Shown here one piece after another: positions 53,512 through 63,266 of a DNA stretch of 64,000 nt. The stretch's first letter is position 1. Every line of letters starts with the position of its first letter. The notes under the pieces were generated by a model that saw only the letters and a list, made by a program, of their open reading frames with translations, was not told where the DNA came from and did not search any database. The translations under genes and the position numbers were made by a program. This DNA is from Planctomycetales bacterium (GTDB taxonomy: Bacteria > Planctomycetota > Planctomycetia > Isosphaerales > Isosphaeraceae): positions 1 to 64,000 of the forward strand of contig DAIDHB010000172.1 in NCBI GenBank assembly GCA_027452145.1, read 5' to 3'.

Positions 53512-54794
53512 AGGTCATCGCCTACGTCCTGCCCACCTACCCGATGCCCAGCCAGACGTTCATCCGCCGCGAGATCGCGGCGATGGAGGAGCGGGGCTGG
53601 ACGGTCCGCCGGTTCGCCATGCGTCGGTTCGGCCGCGAGCTGGCCGAGGCGGCCGACCGCGCCGAGGAGGGGCGGACCGAGTACGTGCTGGAGGCCGGGG
53701 CGCCGGCCCTGGGCTGGGCGGCCGTGTCTGAGGCGTTGACGCGTCCTCGCCGGATGGCGCGGGGGCTGGCGGCGGCCGTACGGATGGGGCGGCGGTCGGG
53801 GAAGGGGTTGTTCCGGCACCTGGTCTACCTGGTCGAGGCGTGCCACCTCCGCCGTCGGCTGGCCCGCGGCCGCGTGGACCACGTGCACGTCCACTTCGGC
53901 ACCAACGCCGCGACGGTGGCGATGCTCTGCCGGCTGCTGGGCGGCCCCCCGTACAGCGTGACGATCCACGGGCCGGAGGAATTCGACGCGCCCGGGCCGC
54001 TGGCGCTGGGCGAGAAGGTCCGCCACGCGGCGTTCGTCGCGGCGATCAGCCACTTCACCCGCAGCCAGCTCCTTCGGTGGACGGCGGCGGGGGACTGGCC
54101 CCGGATCCACGTGGTGCGCTGCGGCCTGGACGAGGTCTTCCTGGGGGCGCCCGGCGTGCCGGCGCCCGACCGGCCGCGGCTGGTATCGGTGGGCCGGCTG
54201 GCCGAGCAGAAGGGGCAGCTCCTGCTGATCGAGGCGGCCGCGCGGCTGCGGGAGCGGGTGCCGGACTTCGAGCTGGTCCTGGTCGGCGACGGCTCGCTCC
54301 GCGACGAGCTGGAGGCGACGATCGCCCGGCTGGGCCTGGGGGACCGGGTGCGGATCACCGGGTTCCTGGACAACCGGGCCGTCCGCCGCGAGCTGGAGGC
54401 CGCGCGGGCGCTGGTGCTGCCCAGCTTCGCCGAGGGATTGCCGGTGGTTATCATGGAGTCCCTGGCGCTGGGGCGGCCGGTGATCGCGACGTACATCGCG
54501 GGCGTCCCCGAGCTGGTCGAGCCGGGCAAGAGCGGCTGGCTGGTCCCGGCCGGCGCCGTCGAGCCGCTGGTCGAGGCCATGGCCGAGGCCCTGACCGCCG
54601 ACCCCCGGGAGCTGGACGCGATGGGCCGGGCTGGCGCCGCCCGGGCATCGGCCCAGCACGACGCGGCCGCCGAGGCCGCGAAGCTGGCGGCCCTGCTCGC
54701 CGGGCCGGACGCGGACCTGCATGCACGCCACGGCCAGCCGGCGCGGCCGGAAGCCAGCCTCCAGGGTGCGGCCGCCGGCCGATTCTTCCGATAA
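53508..54794 (+). CDS. Family 4 glycosyltransferase
   Basis: 428 aa GT-B enzyme. Acceptor half: YVLPTYPMPSQTFIRREI and HVHVHFGTNAATVAML. Donor half: SVGRLAEQKGQLLLIEA, LVLVGDGSL and SFAEGLPVVIMESLALGRPV with the E-x7-E motif, then IAGVPELVEPGKSGWLVP. Translationally coupled to the HAD gene. Confidence 0.9.
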   Translation: MKVIAYVLPTYPMPSQTFIRREIAAMEERGWTVRRFAMRRFGRELAEAADRAEEGRTEYVLEAGAPALGWAAVSEALTRPRRMARGLAAAVRMGRRSGKGLFRHLVYLVEACHLRRRLARGRVDHVHVHFGTNAATVAMLCRLLGGPPYSVTIHGPEEFDAPGPLALGEKVRHAAFVAAISHFTRSQLLRWTAAGDWPRIHVVRCGLDEVFLGAPGVPAPDRPRLVSVGRLAEQKGQLLLIEAAARLRERVPDFELVLVGDGSLRDELEATIARLGLGDRVRITGFLDNRAVRRELEAARALVLPSFAEGLPVVIMESLALGRPVIATYIAGVPELVEPGKSGWLVPAGAVEPLVEAMAEALTADPRELDAMGRAGAARASAQHDAAAEAAKLAALLAGPDADLHARHGQPARPEASLQGAAAGRFFR

Positions 54795-54865
54795 CAGGAA
54801 TGATCCGCGGCGGCCCGGATGGGCCCCGCGCCGTCCCTCGCCCCACGTTGACAAGCAGGTCTCTC

Positions 54866-55852
54866 GTGAGCCACGATCCCGCGCCCCGGTACTTCGTGAC
54901 GGGCGGAGCCGGCTTCATCGGCGCCCATCTCGTCAACGTCCTGCTCGACACGACGCCCTCCGAAGTCACGGTCTTCGACAATTTCTCCACCGGCCGGCGA
55001 TGGGCGTTCTTCGAGCGAATCCATGACCCGAGGCTCCGGATCGTCGAGGCCGACGCCAGGGATCAGGCGGCTGTTGTCGCGGCCATCGCGGGCCACGACG
55101 TGGTGTATCACCTGGCGGCGAACTCCGACATCGCCCGCGCGGCGGTCGAGCCCGAGATCGACTTCCTGAACGGCACGCTGCTGACGCACAACGTCCTGGA
55201 GGGGATGCGGCGCGCGGGGGTGAAGCGGATCCTGTTCACCTCGGGCAGCGGCGTCTACGGCGAGGTGCCGCCGGTGCCGATCGCCGAGGAATACCCGAGG
55301 ATGATCCCGATCTCGACGTACGGGGCCTGCAAGCTGGCCGGCGAGTCGCTGATCAGCGCGTACTGCCACCTGTTCGAGATTACCGGGACGGTCTTCCGGT
55401 TCGCCAACGTCGTCGGCCCGCACCAGACGCACGGGGTCGCCTACGACTTCCTCCGCCGGCTGGCCGGGGACCCGACGCGGCTGAAGATCTTCGGCGACGG
55501 CCGGCAGACCAAGCCGTACATCCACGTGGAGGACGTGCTGGCGGCGTTCCGGCTGATGGAGCGGGAGCATCGCGGCGGGTTCGACGTGTTCAACGTGGGG
55601 ACCGAGGACTCGCTGACGGTGGCCGAGATCGCCGGGATCGTCGCCGAGCGGATGGGGCTCTCCGACGTCCGGCACGAGTACACCGGCGGCTCGCGCGGCT
55701 GGAAGGCCGACGTGCCGGTCTACAAGCTCGACACGACGAAGGTTCGCGGCCGCGGCTGGTCCAGCCGCCGCAACTCGCGCGAGGCCGTGACGGCCGCCGT
55801 GGACGCCATGCTCCACGACCTGAAGGACGGGAACATCACGCCCGAGGCCTGA
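54866..55852 (+). CDS. NAD-dependent epimerase/dehydratase (1)
   Basis: 328-aa extended SDR: TGGAGFIGAHLVN, HLAANSDIA, catalytic Ser in FTSGSGVYG, STYGACK as Tyr-x3-Lys and YIHVEDVLAA. GTG start at 54866 with AGGT at 6 nt. UDP-glucose 4-epimerase- or GDP-sugar-like; product unassigned. Related to the enzyme two genes on. Confidence 0.88.
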   Translation: MSHDPAPRYFVTGGAGFIGAHLVNVLLDTTPSEVTVFDNFSTGRRWAFFERIHDPRLRIVEADARDQAAVVAAIAGHDVVYHLAANSDIARAAVEPEIDFLNGTLLTHNVLEGMRRAGVKRILFTSGSGVYGEVPPVPIAEEYPRMIPISTYGACKLAGESLISAYCHLFEITGTVFRFANVVGPHQTHGVAYDFLRRLAGDPTRLKIFGDGRQTKPYIHVEDVLAAFRLMEREHRGGFDVFNVGTEDSLTVAEIAGIVAERMGLSDVRHEYTGGSRGWKADVPVYKLDTTKVRGRGWSSRRNSREAVTAAVDAMLHDLKDGNITPEA

Positions 55853-55909
55853 TCGAGGCCGGGCCGTCTCGCACCGGGTCCAATGGATTGCCCCGAAGGA
55901 CAGGATGAC

Positions 55910-56890
55910 ATGAGCAAGCTGGGTGTGGTGGCCATCGGCCGCAACGAGGGGGAGCGGCTGCACCGCTGCCTCAATTCCGTGGTCGGCCGCGGCCTGCCGG
56001 TGGTCTACGTCGACGGCAACTCGACCGACGGCAGCGTGGAGTTCGCCCGGTCGGCCGGCGCGGAGGTCGTGCGGGAGGACCCGTCGCGGTCCAACTGCGC
56101 GGCCACGGCGCGGAACGAGGGCTTCGAGCGGCTGATGGAGGTCGACCCGGAGGTCCGGTTCGTCATGTTCGTCGACGCCGACTGCGAGGTGGTCGAGGGC
56201 TGGCTGGACCGGGGGGTGCAGTACCTCGAGGAGCACCAGGACGTGGCGATGGTCGCCGGCCGCCGCCGCGAGCGCTATCCCGAGCGGTCGATCTACAACC
56301 GCCTGGCGGACGTCGAGTGGGACCTGCCGATCGGCGAGATCGACCTGTCGCACGGCGACATGATGGTCCGGGTCGACGCCTTCCGCCGGGTGGGGGGCTT
56401 CGACCCGAAGATGTTCGTGGCCGAGGACCACGACCTGTGCGTCCGCTTGCGGAAGGACGGGGCGCGCCTCGTCCGGCTCGACGCCGAGATGACGCTGCAC
56501 GACGTGGCGCTGACTCGGTTCAAGCAATGGTTTACCCGGGCGGTGCGGAGCGGGTACGGCTTCCCGCTGGTGGCGTCCCTGCACGGCAAGACGTTCGGGG
56601 GATATTGCGTCCGGCACGTGCTCAGCTCGCTGTTCTGGGGCGTGGCGCTGCCGCTGCTCATCCTGGGCCTGGCGTGGCCGACGCGCGGCTGGAGCCTGCT
56701 CCTGGCGCTGTTGTACCCGATCCAGATGTTCCGGATCGCCTGGCGGCACCGCCGGGCGATGCCGCCGGACCTGGCCTGGCACTACGCCTGGACCTGCACC
56801 CTGGCACGGTTCCCCCACGCGCTGGGGCTGTTCCGCTTCGGGGTCGAGTCCCTGAAAGGCCGGACGCGCAGCACGGTCCGCGACTTCTGA
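55910..56890 (+). CDS. Family 2 glycosyltransferase
   Basis: 326 aa GT-A enzyme: VVAIGRNEGERLHRCL, VDGNSTDGS, FVDADCEV (DXD-like), the WxxxD-like DLPIGEIDLSHGD region and FVAEDHDLCVRLRKDG. Two C-terminal membrane helices (SLFWGVALPLLILGLAW and SLLLALLYPIQM) tether it. Placed between two related epimerase genes. Confidence 0.88.
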   Translation: MSKLGVVAIGRNEGERLHRCLNSVVGRGLPVVYVDGNSTDGSVEFARSAGAEVVREDPSRSNCAATARNEGFERLMEVDPEVRFVMFVDADCEVVEGWLDRGVQYLEEHQDVAMVAGRRRERYPERSIYNRLADVEWDLPIGEIDLSHGDMMVRVDAFRRVGGFDPKMFVAEDHDLCVRLRKDGARLVRLDAEMTLHDVALTRFKQWFTRAVRSGYGFPLVASLHGKTFGGYCVRHVLSSLFWGVALPLLILGLAWPTRGWSLLLALLYPIQMFRIAWRHRRAMPPDLAWHYAWTCTLARFPHALGLFRFGVESLKGRTRSTVRDF

Positions 56891-57006
56891 CCGGACCGCG
56901 GCCGGGGCGGCCGCACACGGATCGAGAGAACAGGCGGGCCCGGCCCGGCCACGACGGCCGGAAAACCGACGGGCGGCCCCGCCCAGAGACAAGGACGAGA
57001 GCGACG

Positions 57007-57987
57007 ATGGAAAAACTGCTCGGCGACGGCGTCAAGAAGGTCTTCCTCACCGGCGGTGCGGGGTTCATCGGCAGCCACGTCGTGGACATGCTGATCCCGC
57101 AGGGTTACGAGGTCACGGTCTACGACAACCTGTCCAACGGCCGCCGCGAGTTCATCGAGCACCACCTGGGCACTCCCGGGTTCCGGTTCGCCGAGGCGGA
57201 CATCCTCGACGAGGACCGGGTGGCCGCCGAGATGCAGGGCCATGACCTGGTCTGGCACCTCGCGGCCAACACCGATATCATCGGCGGCGTCGAGCAGCCA
57301 CGGCGCGACCTGCGTGACTGCGTGATGGGGACGTTCAACGTCCTCGCGGCCATGCGGCGCACGGGGATCGTGCCGGTCATCTTCTCGTCGACCGGGGCCG
57401 TCTACGGCGACCTCTGCCGCGAGGTGGCGCGATCGGAGTCGGACGGCCCGCTGCTGGCGATGTCGACCTACGCGGCCGGGAAGATCGGCAGCGAGGCGTT
57501 CGTCTCGGCCTTCTGCAACCTTTACGGTTTGCGGGGCTGGATGTTCCGGTTCGGCAACGTCATCGGAGCCCGGATGACCCACGGGGTGATCTTCGACTTC
57601 ATCAACCGTCTCCGCAAGGATCCGAGCGAGCTCCTGATCCGCGGCGACGGCACGCAGGAGAAGAACTATTTTCTGGTCGAGGAATGCATCGATGGGATGG
57701 CCTATTCCTACCGGCACATCCCGATGACCGAGGACAAGCCGTGCGACGTGTTCAACCTGGGGACCGGGTCGGTCTCGCGGGTGGTGGACATCGCGGCGAT
57801 CGTCAAGGAGGAGATGGAGCTGCCGGACGCCCGGATTCGGATCGAAGGGACGCGACGTGCCTGGCCGGGCGACCAGCCGAAGGTGCACATCACGGTCGAC
57901 CGGATGACCGGGCTGGGCTGGTCGACGCGGCGGACGTCGGACCAGGCGGTGCGGATCGCCGTGCGGCGGATGCTGGGCAAGGAATAG
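57007..57987 (+). CDS. NAD-dependent epimerase/dehydratase (2)
   Basis: 326-aa extended SDR: TGGAGFIGSHVVDML, HLAANTDIIGG, FSSTGAVYGD and STYAAGK for Tyr-x3-Lys, FLVEECIDGM. Sequence architecture parallels the preceding epimerase. Likely remodels a nucleotide sugar for this glycan. Confidence 0.88.
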   Translation: MEKLLGDGVKKVFLTGGAGFIGSHVVDMLIPQGYEVTVYDNLSNGRREFIEHHLGTPGFRFAEADILDEDRVAAEMQGHDLVWHLAANTDIIGGVEQPRRDLRDCVMGTFNVLAAMRRTGIVPVIFSSTGAVYGDLCREVARSESDGPLLAMSTYAAGKIGSEAFVSAFCNLYGLRGWMFRFGNVIGARMTHGVIFDFINRLRKDPSELLIRGDGTQEKNYFLVEECIDGMAYSYRHIPMTEDKPCDVFNLGTGSVSRVVDIAAIVKEEMELPDARIRIEGTRRAWPGDQPKVHITVDRMTGLGWSTRRTSDQAVRIAVRRMLGKE

Positions 57988-58051
57988 CCCCTCCTCGCCG
58001 CGTTGGTGTGGCGTCCCGGAATCCGACACGTCCCCGGAGGAGATCAGATTA

Positions 58052-58063
58052 GACAAATCCCAC
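58052..58063 (+). promoter_or_regulatory. GACAAATCCCAC motif, copy 3
   Basis: In an AT-richer patch (AGATTAGACAAATCCCACAT), 137 nt upstream of the sugar dehydrogenase gene. Resembles copies at 38106 and 48449. Confidence 0.3.
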
Positions 58064-58188
58064 ATTTCCCCCCCGCGGAATCCCGATAATGAGGAAGACG
58101 CGCGGGGCATGAATTCGCCCGGAAACGCTGGAAGCGGGGAACCGGCCGCAGGACGGCGGATCGGGGATTCCCGGGGGAGATCGCTGAC

Positions 58189-59496
58189 ATGGATGTCTGC
58201 GTCATCGGCCTGTGGCACCAGGGGATCGTGGGGGCGGCCTGCCTGGCCGACCTGGGCTGCCGCGTGATCGCGGCCGACCACGACGCGAGCAAGGTTGGCC
58301 GGCTGAACGAGGGTCGCGCCCCGATCTACGAGCCGGGTCTGGACGACCTGATCGCGTCGGGGCTGGCCTCGGGCCGGCTGCGGTTCGACGCCGACCCGGC
58401 GGGCGCGGTCCGGGGATGTCCGCATGTCCTGGTGATGTTCGACACGCCGGTGAACGACCGCGACGAGAGCGACCTGTCGGAGGTCCTGGCGACGGCCGAG
58501 GAGGTCGCGCCGCACCTGGAGGACGGCGTGGTCCTGTACGTGACGGCGCAGGTGCCGGTGGGGACGTGCGATCGGATCGCCGAGATCGTCCGCCGGGCGA
58601 ACCCGACGCTGCGGTTCGGGATCGCCTACAGCCCCGAGAACCTGCGGCTGGGCCAGGCGATCGACCGGTTCCTGCACCCGCCGCTGCCGGTGGTGGGGGT
58701 GGACGACCCCTCGACGTACGAGCGGCTCGAGCCGTTGCTGTCGCTCCTGGGCGTGGAGTGGGTCCGGGTCGGGCTGCGGACGGCCGAGATGACCAAGCAC
58801 GCGCTGAACGCATTCCTGGCGACATCGATCTGCTTCGCCAACGAGCTGGGGAACCTGTGCGACGAGGTGGGCGCCGACGGTCGTCAGATCGCCGAGGTGC
58901 TCAGGATGGAGCCGCGGGTGGGGCCCAAGGCGATGCTCTCGCCCGGCCTGGGCTTCGCCGGCGGGACGCTGGCCCGCGACATGCAGACGCTCCGGGGGCT
59001 GGGGGATCGGGCCGGGCTGGAGACGCCGCTGCTGGACGGGGCCTGGGAGTCGAACGGGCGGCAGAACCGGTTGGTGGTCCGCAAGCTGAAGAAGGCATTC
59101 GACGGCCGGGGGCTCTCGGGGGTCCGCGCGGCGGTGCTGGGGCTGACGTACAAGCCGAACACCAGCACACTGAGGCGGTCAGCGTCGCTGGAGATCATCG
59201 GCGACATGGCCGGCGAGGGGATGATCGTCGCGGCGCACGACCCGAAGGCGGACCGCGACGAGCTGGCCGAGCGGCGGGACTTCCAGTTCGCCGAGGACGT
59301 GTACGATGCGGTCGAGGGGGCGGATGCCCTGGTGCTGATCACGCCCTGGCCGGAGTACAAGTCGCTGGACTTCGCGCGGGTGCGGCGGCTGATGTCGCGG
59401 CCGATGGTGATCGACACGGCCAACCTGCTCGACGCGCGCTCGATGGAGCGGCTGGGCTTCACGTATCTGGACATCGGCCGGGGACGCGTGGCCTGA
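58189..59496 (+). CDS. UDP-glucose/GDP-mannose dehydrogenase family protein lacking catalytic Cys
   Basis: 435 aa. Rossmann start VIGLWHQGIVGAACLADLG, YVTAQVPVGT, AEMTKHALNAFLA (conserved Lys and Asn) and the third domain LGLTYKPNTSTLRRSAS place it in the NDP-sugar dehydrogenase family. The site normally containing the nucleophile (GFGGSCxPKD) reads GFAGGTLARD, so Thr260 replaces Cys. It may carry out only a two-electron oxidation or be non-oxidative. Gly/Glu-rich GGGGGAG Shine-Dalgarno upstream. Confidence 0.85.
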   Translation: MDVCVIGLWHQGIVGAACLADLGCRVIAADHDASKVGRLNEGRAPIYEPGLDDLIASGLASGRLRFDADPAGAVRGCPHVLVMFDTPVNDRDESDLSEVLATAEEVAPHLEDGVVLYVTAQVPVGTCDRIAEIVRRANPTLRFGIAYSPENLRLGQAIDRFLHPPLPVVGVDDPSTYERLEPLLSLLGVEWVRVGLRTAEMTKHALNAFLATSICFANELGNLCDEVGADGRQIAEVLRMEPRVGPKAMLSPGLGFAGGTLARDMQTLRGLGDRAGLETPLLDGAWESNGRQNRLVVRKLKKAFDGRGLSGVRAAVLGLTYKPNTSTLRRSASLEIIGDMAGEGMIVAAHDPKADRDELAERRDFQFAEDVYDAVEGADALVLITPWPEYKSLDFARVRRLMSRPMVIDTANLLDARSMERLGFTYLDIGRGRVA

Positions 59497-59542
59497 CGGC
59501 CCGCGGAGGAGTCCCGGCGAGCCCCAGGAGGAGGGCACAACC

Positions 59543-60547
59543 ATGCGCGTCGCAATCATCGGATCGGGGCTCCAGTGCCGCCGGCGGGCGCCGGTGGTCG
59601 TCGAGAGCCAGGCGGATACCCTGGTCGCCATCGCCAGCCTGCACCGCGACCACGCCGAGGCGTTGGCGTCGAAGATGGGCTGCGAGGCGACCGACGACTG
59701 GCGGACGACCGTGGCCCGCGACGACGTCGACGTCGTGGTGATCTGCACGCCGCCTTATGTCCACGCCGAGATCGGCGTCGCGGCGCTCGAGGCGGGCAAG
59801 CACGTCCTGTGCGAGAAGCCGATGACGCGGTCGGTCGCCGACGCCGAGCGGCTGGTGGCCGCCGCGGACCGAGCCGGCCGGGTGCTCAAGTGCGGCTTCA
59901 ACCACCGGCACCACCCGGCGGTCTGGGAGGCCAGGCGGCAGGTCGAAAAGGGCTCGATCGGCAAGCCGCTGTTCGCCCGGTGCGTGTACGGCATCTGCGG
60001 CCGGCCGGGGTACGAGGAGGAGTGGCGCGCCGACCCGGATCGCGCCGCCGGCGGCCAGTTCATCGAGCAGGGGACGCACGCGATCGACCTGTTCCGCTGG
60101 TTCCTCGGCGAGCTGGTCGACGTGGCCTGCATGACGGGCATCCAGTACTTCAAGGACCAGCGGCTCGACGACAACGGCATGGCGATGTTCCGGTCGGCGG
60201 GCGGGGCGATGGCCAGCCTGCACACCAGCCTGACCCAGTGGAAGAACACGTTCTCGTTCGAGGTCTTCGGCGAGGACGGCTACCTGGGGATCGAGGGCCT
60301 GGGCGCCAGCTACGGGACCGAGCGGCTGATCGCCGGCCGCCGCGACTTCCAGGCGCCGTTCCAGGACACGATCACCGAGTACCGCGGCGGCGACGTCTCG
60401 TGGCGGGAGGAGTGGAAGGAGTTCATGCGGGCGATCGTCGAGGGCCGCGAGCCGATCGGCAGCGGCCGGGACGGCCTGGCCGCGATGCGGGTCGCTCGGG
60501 CGGCGTACGGGGCCGAGGAGTCCCGCTCCTACGCGAGGATCGCCTGA
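59543..60547 (+). CDS. Gfo/Idh/MocA family oxidoreductase
   Basis: 334 aa. N-terminal Rossmann VAIIGSGLQCRRRAP, ICTPPYVHAEI, CEKPMTRSVADAERL (EKP motif), then the C-terminal beta-sheet domain with GGQFIEQGTHAIDLFRWFLG. Probably a nucleotide-sugar or inositol dehydrogenase in glycan synthesis. Confidence 0.9.
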   Translation: MRVAIIGSGLQCRRRAPVVVESQADTLVAIASLHRDHAEALASKMGCEATDDWRTTVARDDVDVVVICTPPYVHAEIGVAALEAGKHVLCEKPMTRSVADAERLVAAADRAGRVLKCGFNHRHHPAVWEARRQVEKGSIGKPLFARCVYGICGRPGYEEEWRADPDRAAGGQFIEQGTHAIDLFRWFLGELVDVACMTGIQYFKDQRLDDNGMAMFRSAGGAMASLHTSLTQWKNTFSFEVFGEDGYLGIEGLGASYGTERLIAGRRDFQAPFQDTITEYRGGDVSWREEWKEFMRAIVEGREPIGSGRDGLAAMRVARAAYGAEESRSYARIA

Positions 60548-60576
60548 GCCCACCCACCGGAGGCGGAGGCCGTCGC

Positions 60577-61548
60577 ATGAGGTGCCTGGTCACCGGGGCC
60601 GCCGGGTTCATCGGCAGCCACCTCGTCGAGTCCCTGGCCGCGGCGGGCCACGAGGTGACCGGGCTGGGCCGGGCCCGGACCCGGGCCCTCGACGAGGCCG
60701 GCGGGGGGTTCGCCTTCGCCGCCGTCGACCTGTGCGACCGGCCGGCCGTCGGGGCCGTGCTCGACGCGACGCGCCCCGACGTCGTCTTCCACCTGGCCGC
60801 GCAGAGCTACCCCGGCCTCTCCTGGAAGGAGCCGGGGCGGACCTTCGAGGTCAACGTCCTGGCCACGATCGGCCTGTTCGAGGCCATCCTCGAGCGAAAG
60901 CTCACTCCCCGGGTCGTCATGCCCGGCTCGAGCTCCGAATATGCCCCGTCCCCCGACGGCCGGCCGATCCGCGAGGACGATGCGCTGGCCGCCTCCAGCC
61001 CCTATGCCGTCAGCAAGCTGGCTCAGGACGAGCTGGGGCGGCTCTACCACGCCTACCATGGGCTGGCCGTCGTCCGCTGCCGCCCGTTCTTCCTGATCGG
61101 GCCGCGCAAGGAGGGGGACGCCGCCTCCGACTTCGCCCGCGGCGTCGTGGCCATCGAGCGGGGGCAGGCCGACGGCCTGCCGGTCGGCAACCTCGACGTG
61201 GTCCGCGACCTGCTCGACGTCCGCGACGGCGTCGAGGCCCTCTGGACGCTGGCCGGGCGCGGGCGGCCGGGCGAGGTGTACAACATCTGCTCGGGCACGG
61301 GCTACAGCCTCCGCGAGGTGATGGACACCTACCGGGGGCTGGCGCGGGCCGAGGTCCGCGAGCGGGTCGACCCGGCCCGCATCCGGCCGATCGAGGAGAT
61401 GGTGAAAATCGGCGACCCGGCGCGGCTGGCCGCGCTGGGCTGGTCGCCGCAGCGGCCGATCCGCCGCACGCTCGAGGAGATCCTGGACTACTGGCGCGCC
61501 CGGGAGGCCCGGCGCGCCGCGGACGACCGGAGGAGGACAGAACCATGA
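60577..61548 (+). CDS. NAD-dependent epimerase/dehydratase (3), GDP-sugar reductase-like
   Basis: 323 aa. VTGAAGFIGSHLVESL, FHLAAQSYPGLSW, catalytic Ser in PGSSSEYAPS, SPYAVSK (Tyr-x3-Lys) and the VVRDLLDVRDGVEAL block recall GDP-mannose 4,6-dehydratase or GDP-4-keto-6-deoxymannose reductase. Its TGA overlaps the ATG of the kinase (ATGA, 61545-61548). Confidence 0.87.
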   Translation: MRCLVTGAAGFIGSHLVESLAAAGHEVTGLGRARTRALDEAGGGFAFAAVDLCDRPAVGAVLDATRPDVVFHLAAQSYPGLSWKEPGRTFEVNVLATIGLFEAILERKLTPRVVMPGSSSEYAPSPDGRPIREDDALAASSPYAVSKLAQDELGRLYHAYHGLAVVRCRPFFLIGPRKEGDAASDFARGVVAIERGQADGLPVGNLDVVRDLLDVRDGVEALWTLAGRGRPGEVYNICSGTGYSLREVMDTYRGLARAEVRERVDPARIRPIEEMVKIGDPARLAALGWSPQRPIRRTLEEILDYWRAREARRAADDRRRTEP

Positions 61549-62525
61549 TCATGACTCGCAGCCCCCTCCGCATCTCGCTCGGCGGCGGGGGGACCGACCT
61601 GCCGTCGTACTACCAGGAGCACAGCGGTTTCCTCGTCGCGGCGGCGATCGACAAGTACGTGTATATCCTGATGCACCAGCGGTTCGTGCCGCGGATCCTC
61701 CTGAAGTACTCGCACATGGAGGAGCCCGAGCGGATCGACGACATCAAGCACCCGCTGATTCGCGAGGCGATCAAGCTCGTCGGCTGGGAAGACCTGCGGC
61801 TGGAGATCTCCAGCATGGCCGACGTGCCGGCCGGCACCGGGCTGGGCTCCTCCGGCAGCTTCACCACCGCGTTGCTCAAGGCGCTCCACGTCGGGATGAA
61901 GAACTTCGTCCACCCGGGCGACCTGGCCGAGCAGGCCTGCAAGATCGAGATCGACATCCTCAACGAGCCGGTGGGCAAGCAGGACCAGTACATCGCCGCC
62001 TACGGCGGGATCACCTGCTTTCGCTTCCTGCCCGACGGCCGGGTCGAGGTCTGGCCGCTGAAGATCAGCCAGCGGACGCTCTACGACATGGAAGATCACC
62101 TGCTCCTGTTCTTCACCGGCTACACGCGATCGGCCGGCGAGATCCTCAAGGAGCAGGACACCAGGAGCAAGAAGCACGACCCCGACATGATCGCCAACAT
62201 GCACTTCGTCAAGCAGCTCGGGCGTGACATCAAGGACGCGCTGGAGGCCGGCAACCTCCAGGGTTTCGGCGAGCTGATGAACACCCACTGGGAGTACAAG
62301 AAGGGGCGATCCAAGTCGATGAGCAACGAGCGGATCGACCACTGGTACAACCTGGCGCGGGCCAACGGCGCGATCGGCGGCAAGCTGATCGGCGCCGGCG
62401 GGGGCGGCTTCCTCATGTTCCTCTGCCAGGAGGGCGCGCGGGTGCGGCAAGCGATGGCCGAGGAGGGGCTGGAGGAGGTCCGGTTCCGGTTCGACTTCGA
62501 AGGGACAAAGGTGGTCCTGCAATGA
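61545..62525 (+). CDS. hddA: D-glycero-D-manno-heptose 7-phosphate kinase-like (GHMP kinase)
   Basis: 326 aa. RSPLRISLGGGGTDLPSYY at the N-terminus, the ATP loop PAGTGLGSSGSFTTALLKAL and the C-terminal GKLIGAGGGGFLMF are classical for heptokinases such as HddA. Makes heptose-1,7-bisphosphate from the 7-phosphate. Good GGAGGA upstream; coupled to the genes on both sides. Confidence 0.88.
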   Translation: MIMTRSPLRISLGGGGTDLPSYYQEHSGFLVAAAIDKYVYILMHQRFVPRILLKYSHMEEPERIDDIKHPLIREAIKLVGWEDLRLEISSMADVPAGTGLGSSGSFTTALLKALHVGMKNFVHPGDLAEQACKIEIDILNEPVGKQDQYIAAYGGITCFRFLPDGRVEVWPLKISQRTLYDMEDHLLLFFTGYTRSAGEILKEQDTRSKKHDPDMIANMHFVKQLGRDIKDALEAGNLQGFGELMNTHWEYKKGRSKSMSNERIDHWYNLARANGAIGGKLIGAGGGGFLMFLCQEGARVRQAMAEEGLEEVRFRFDFEGTKVVLQ

Positions 62526-63238
62526 CGGCGGCGACGACGCGGCTCCCGGTGGCGATCCTGGCCGGCGGCCTGGCGACCCGGCTGGGCGCGATCACGAAGC
62601 AGACGCCCAAGTGCCTGCTCGAGGTGGCCGGGCGGCCGTTCATCCACCACCAGCTCCGGCAGCTCGCCGGCCAGGGGGTGACCCGGGTCGTCCTCTGCCT
62701 GGGGCACCTGGGCGAGATGGTGGCGGAGTCGGTCGGCGACGGCTCGGCGTTCGGGCTCGAGGCGGCCTACTCGTTCGACGGCCCCGAGCTGTGCGGGACC
62801 GCCGGGGCGGTGCGGCGGGCGCTGCCGCTTCTGGGCCCGGCGTTTTTCGTCCTCTACGGCGACTCGTACCTGTCGTGCTCCTATGGCGACGTCCAGGCGG
62901 CCTACGAGGCCGCGGGCAAGCTCGCGCTCATGACCGTCTACCGCAATGAGGGGCGTTGGGACGCGAGCAATGTCGAGTTCCGCGACGGCCGCATCCTGGC
63001 CTATGATAAGGCGGACCGGACCCCGGCGATGCGGCACATCGACTACGGCCTGGGCATCCTCGATGCCCGCGCCCTGGACGCCGTGCCCGCGTCGGGGGCG
63101 TACGACCTGGCGTCCGTCTACCGCGAGATGCTCCGCCGGGGCGAGCTCGCGGGGTTCGAGGTGACTGAACGCTTCTACGAGATCGGCTCGGCCGCGGGGC
63201 TCGAGGAGACCCGCGCGTACCTGGCCCGACTCGGCTGA
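62522..63238 (+). CDS. hddC: Sugar nucleotidyltransferase (HddC-like)
   Basis: 238 aa: ILAGGLATRLGAITKQTPKCLLEVAGRPF is the NDP-sugar pyrophosphorylase start, followed by VLCLGHLGEMV, LYGDSYLS and a late IGSAAGLEETRAYL. Likely activates D-glycero-D-manno-heptose 1-phosphate with GTP. ATG overlaps the kinase stop. Confidence 0.85.
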   Translation: MTAATTRLPVAILAGGLATRLGAITKQTPKCLLEVAGRPFIHHQLRQLAGQGVTRVVLCLGHLGEMVAESVGDGSAFGLEAAYSFDGPELCGTAGAVRRALPLLGPAFFVLYGDSYLSCSYGDVQAAYEAAGKLALMTVYRNEGRWDASNVEFRDGRILAYDKADRTPAMRHIDYGLGILDARALDAVPASGAYDLASVYREMLRRGELAGFEVTERFYEIGSAAGLEETRAYLARLG

Positions 63239-63266
63239 GGAATCCAACGGGGAGGAGATCAGACCC

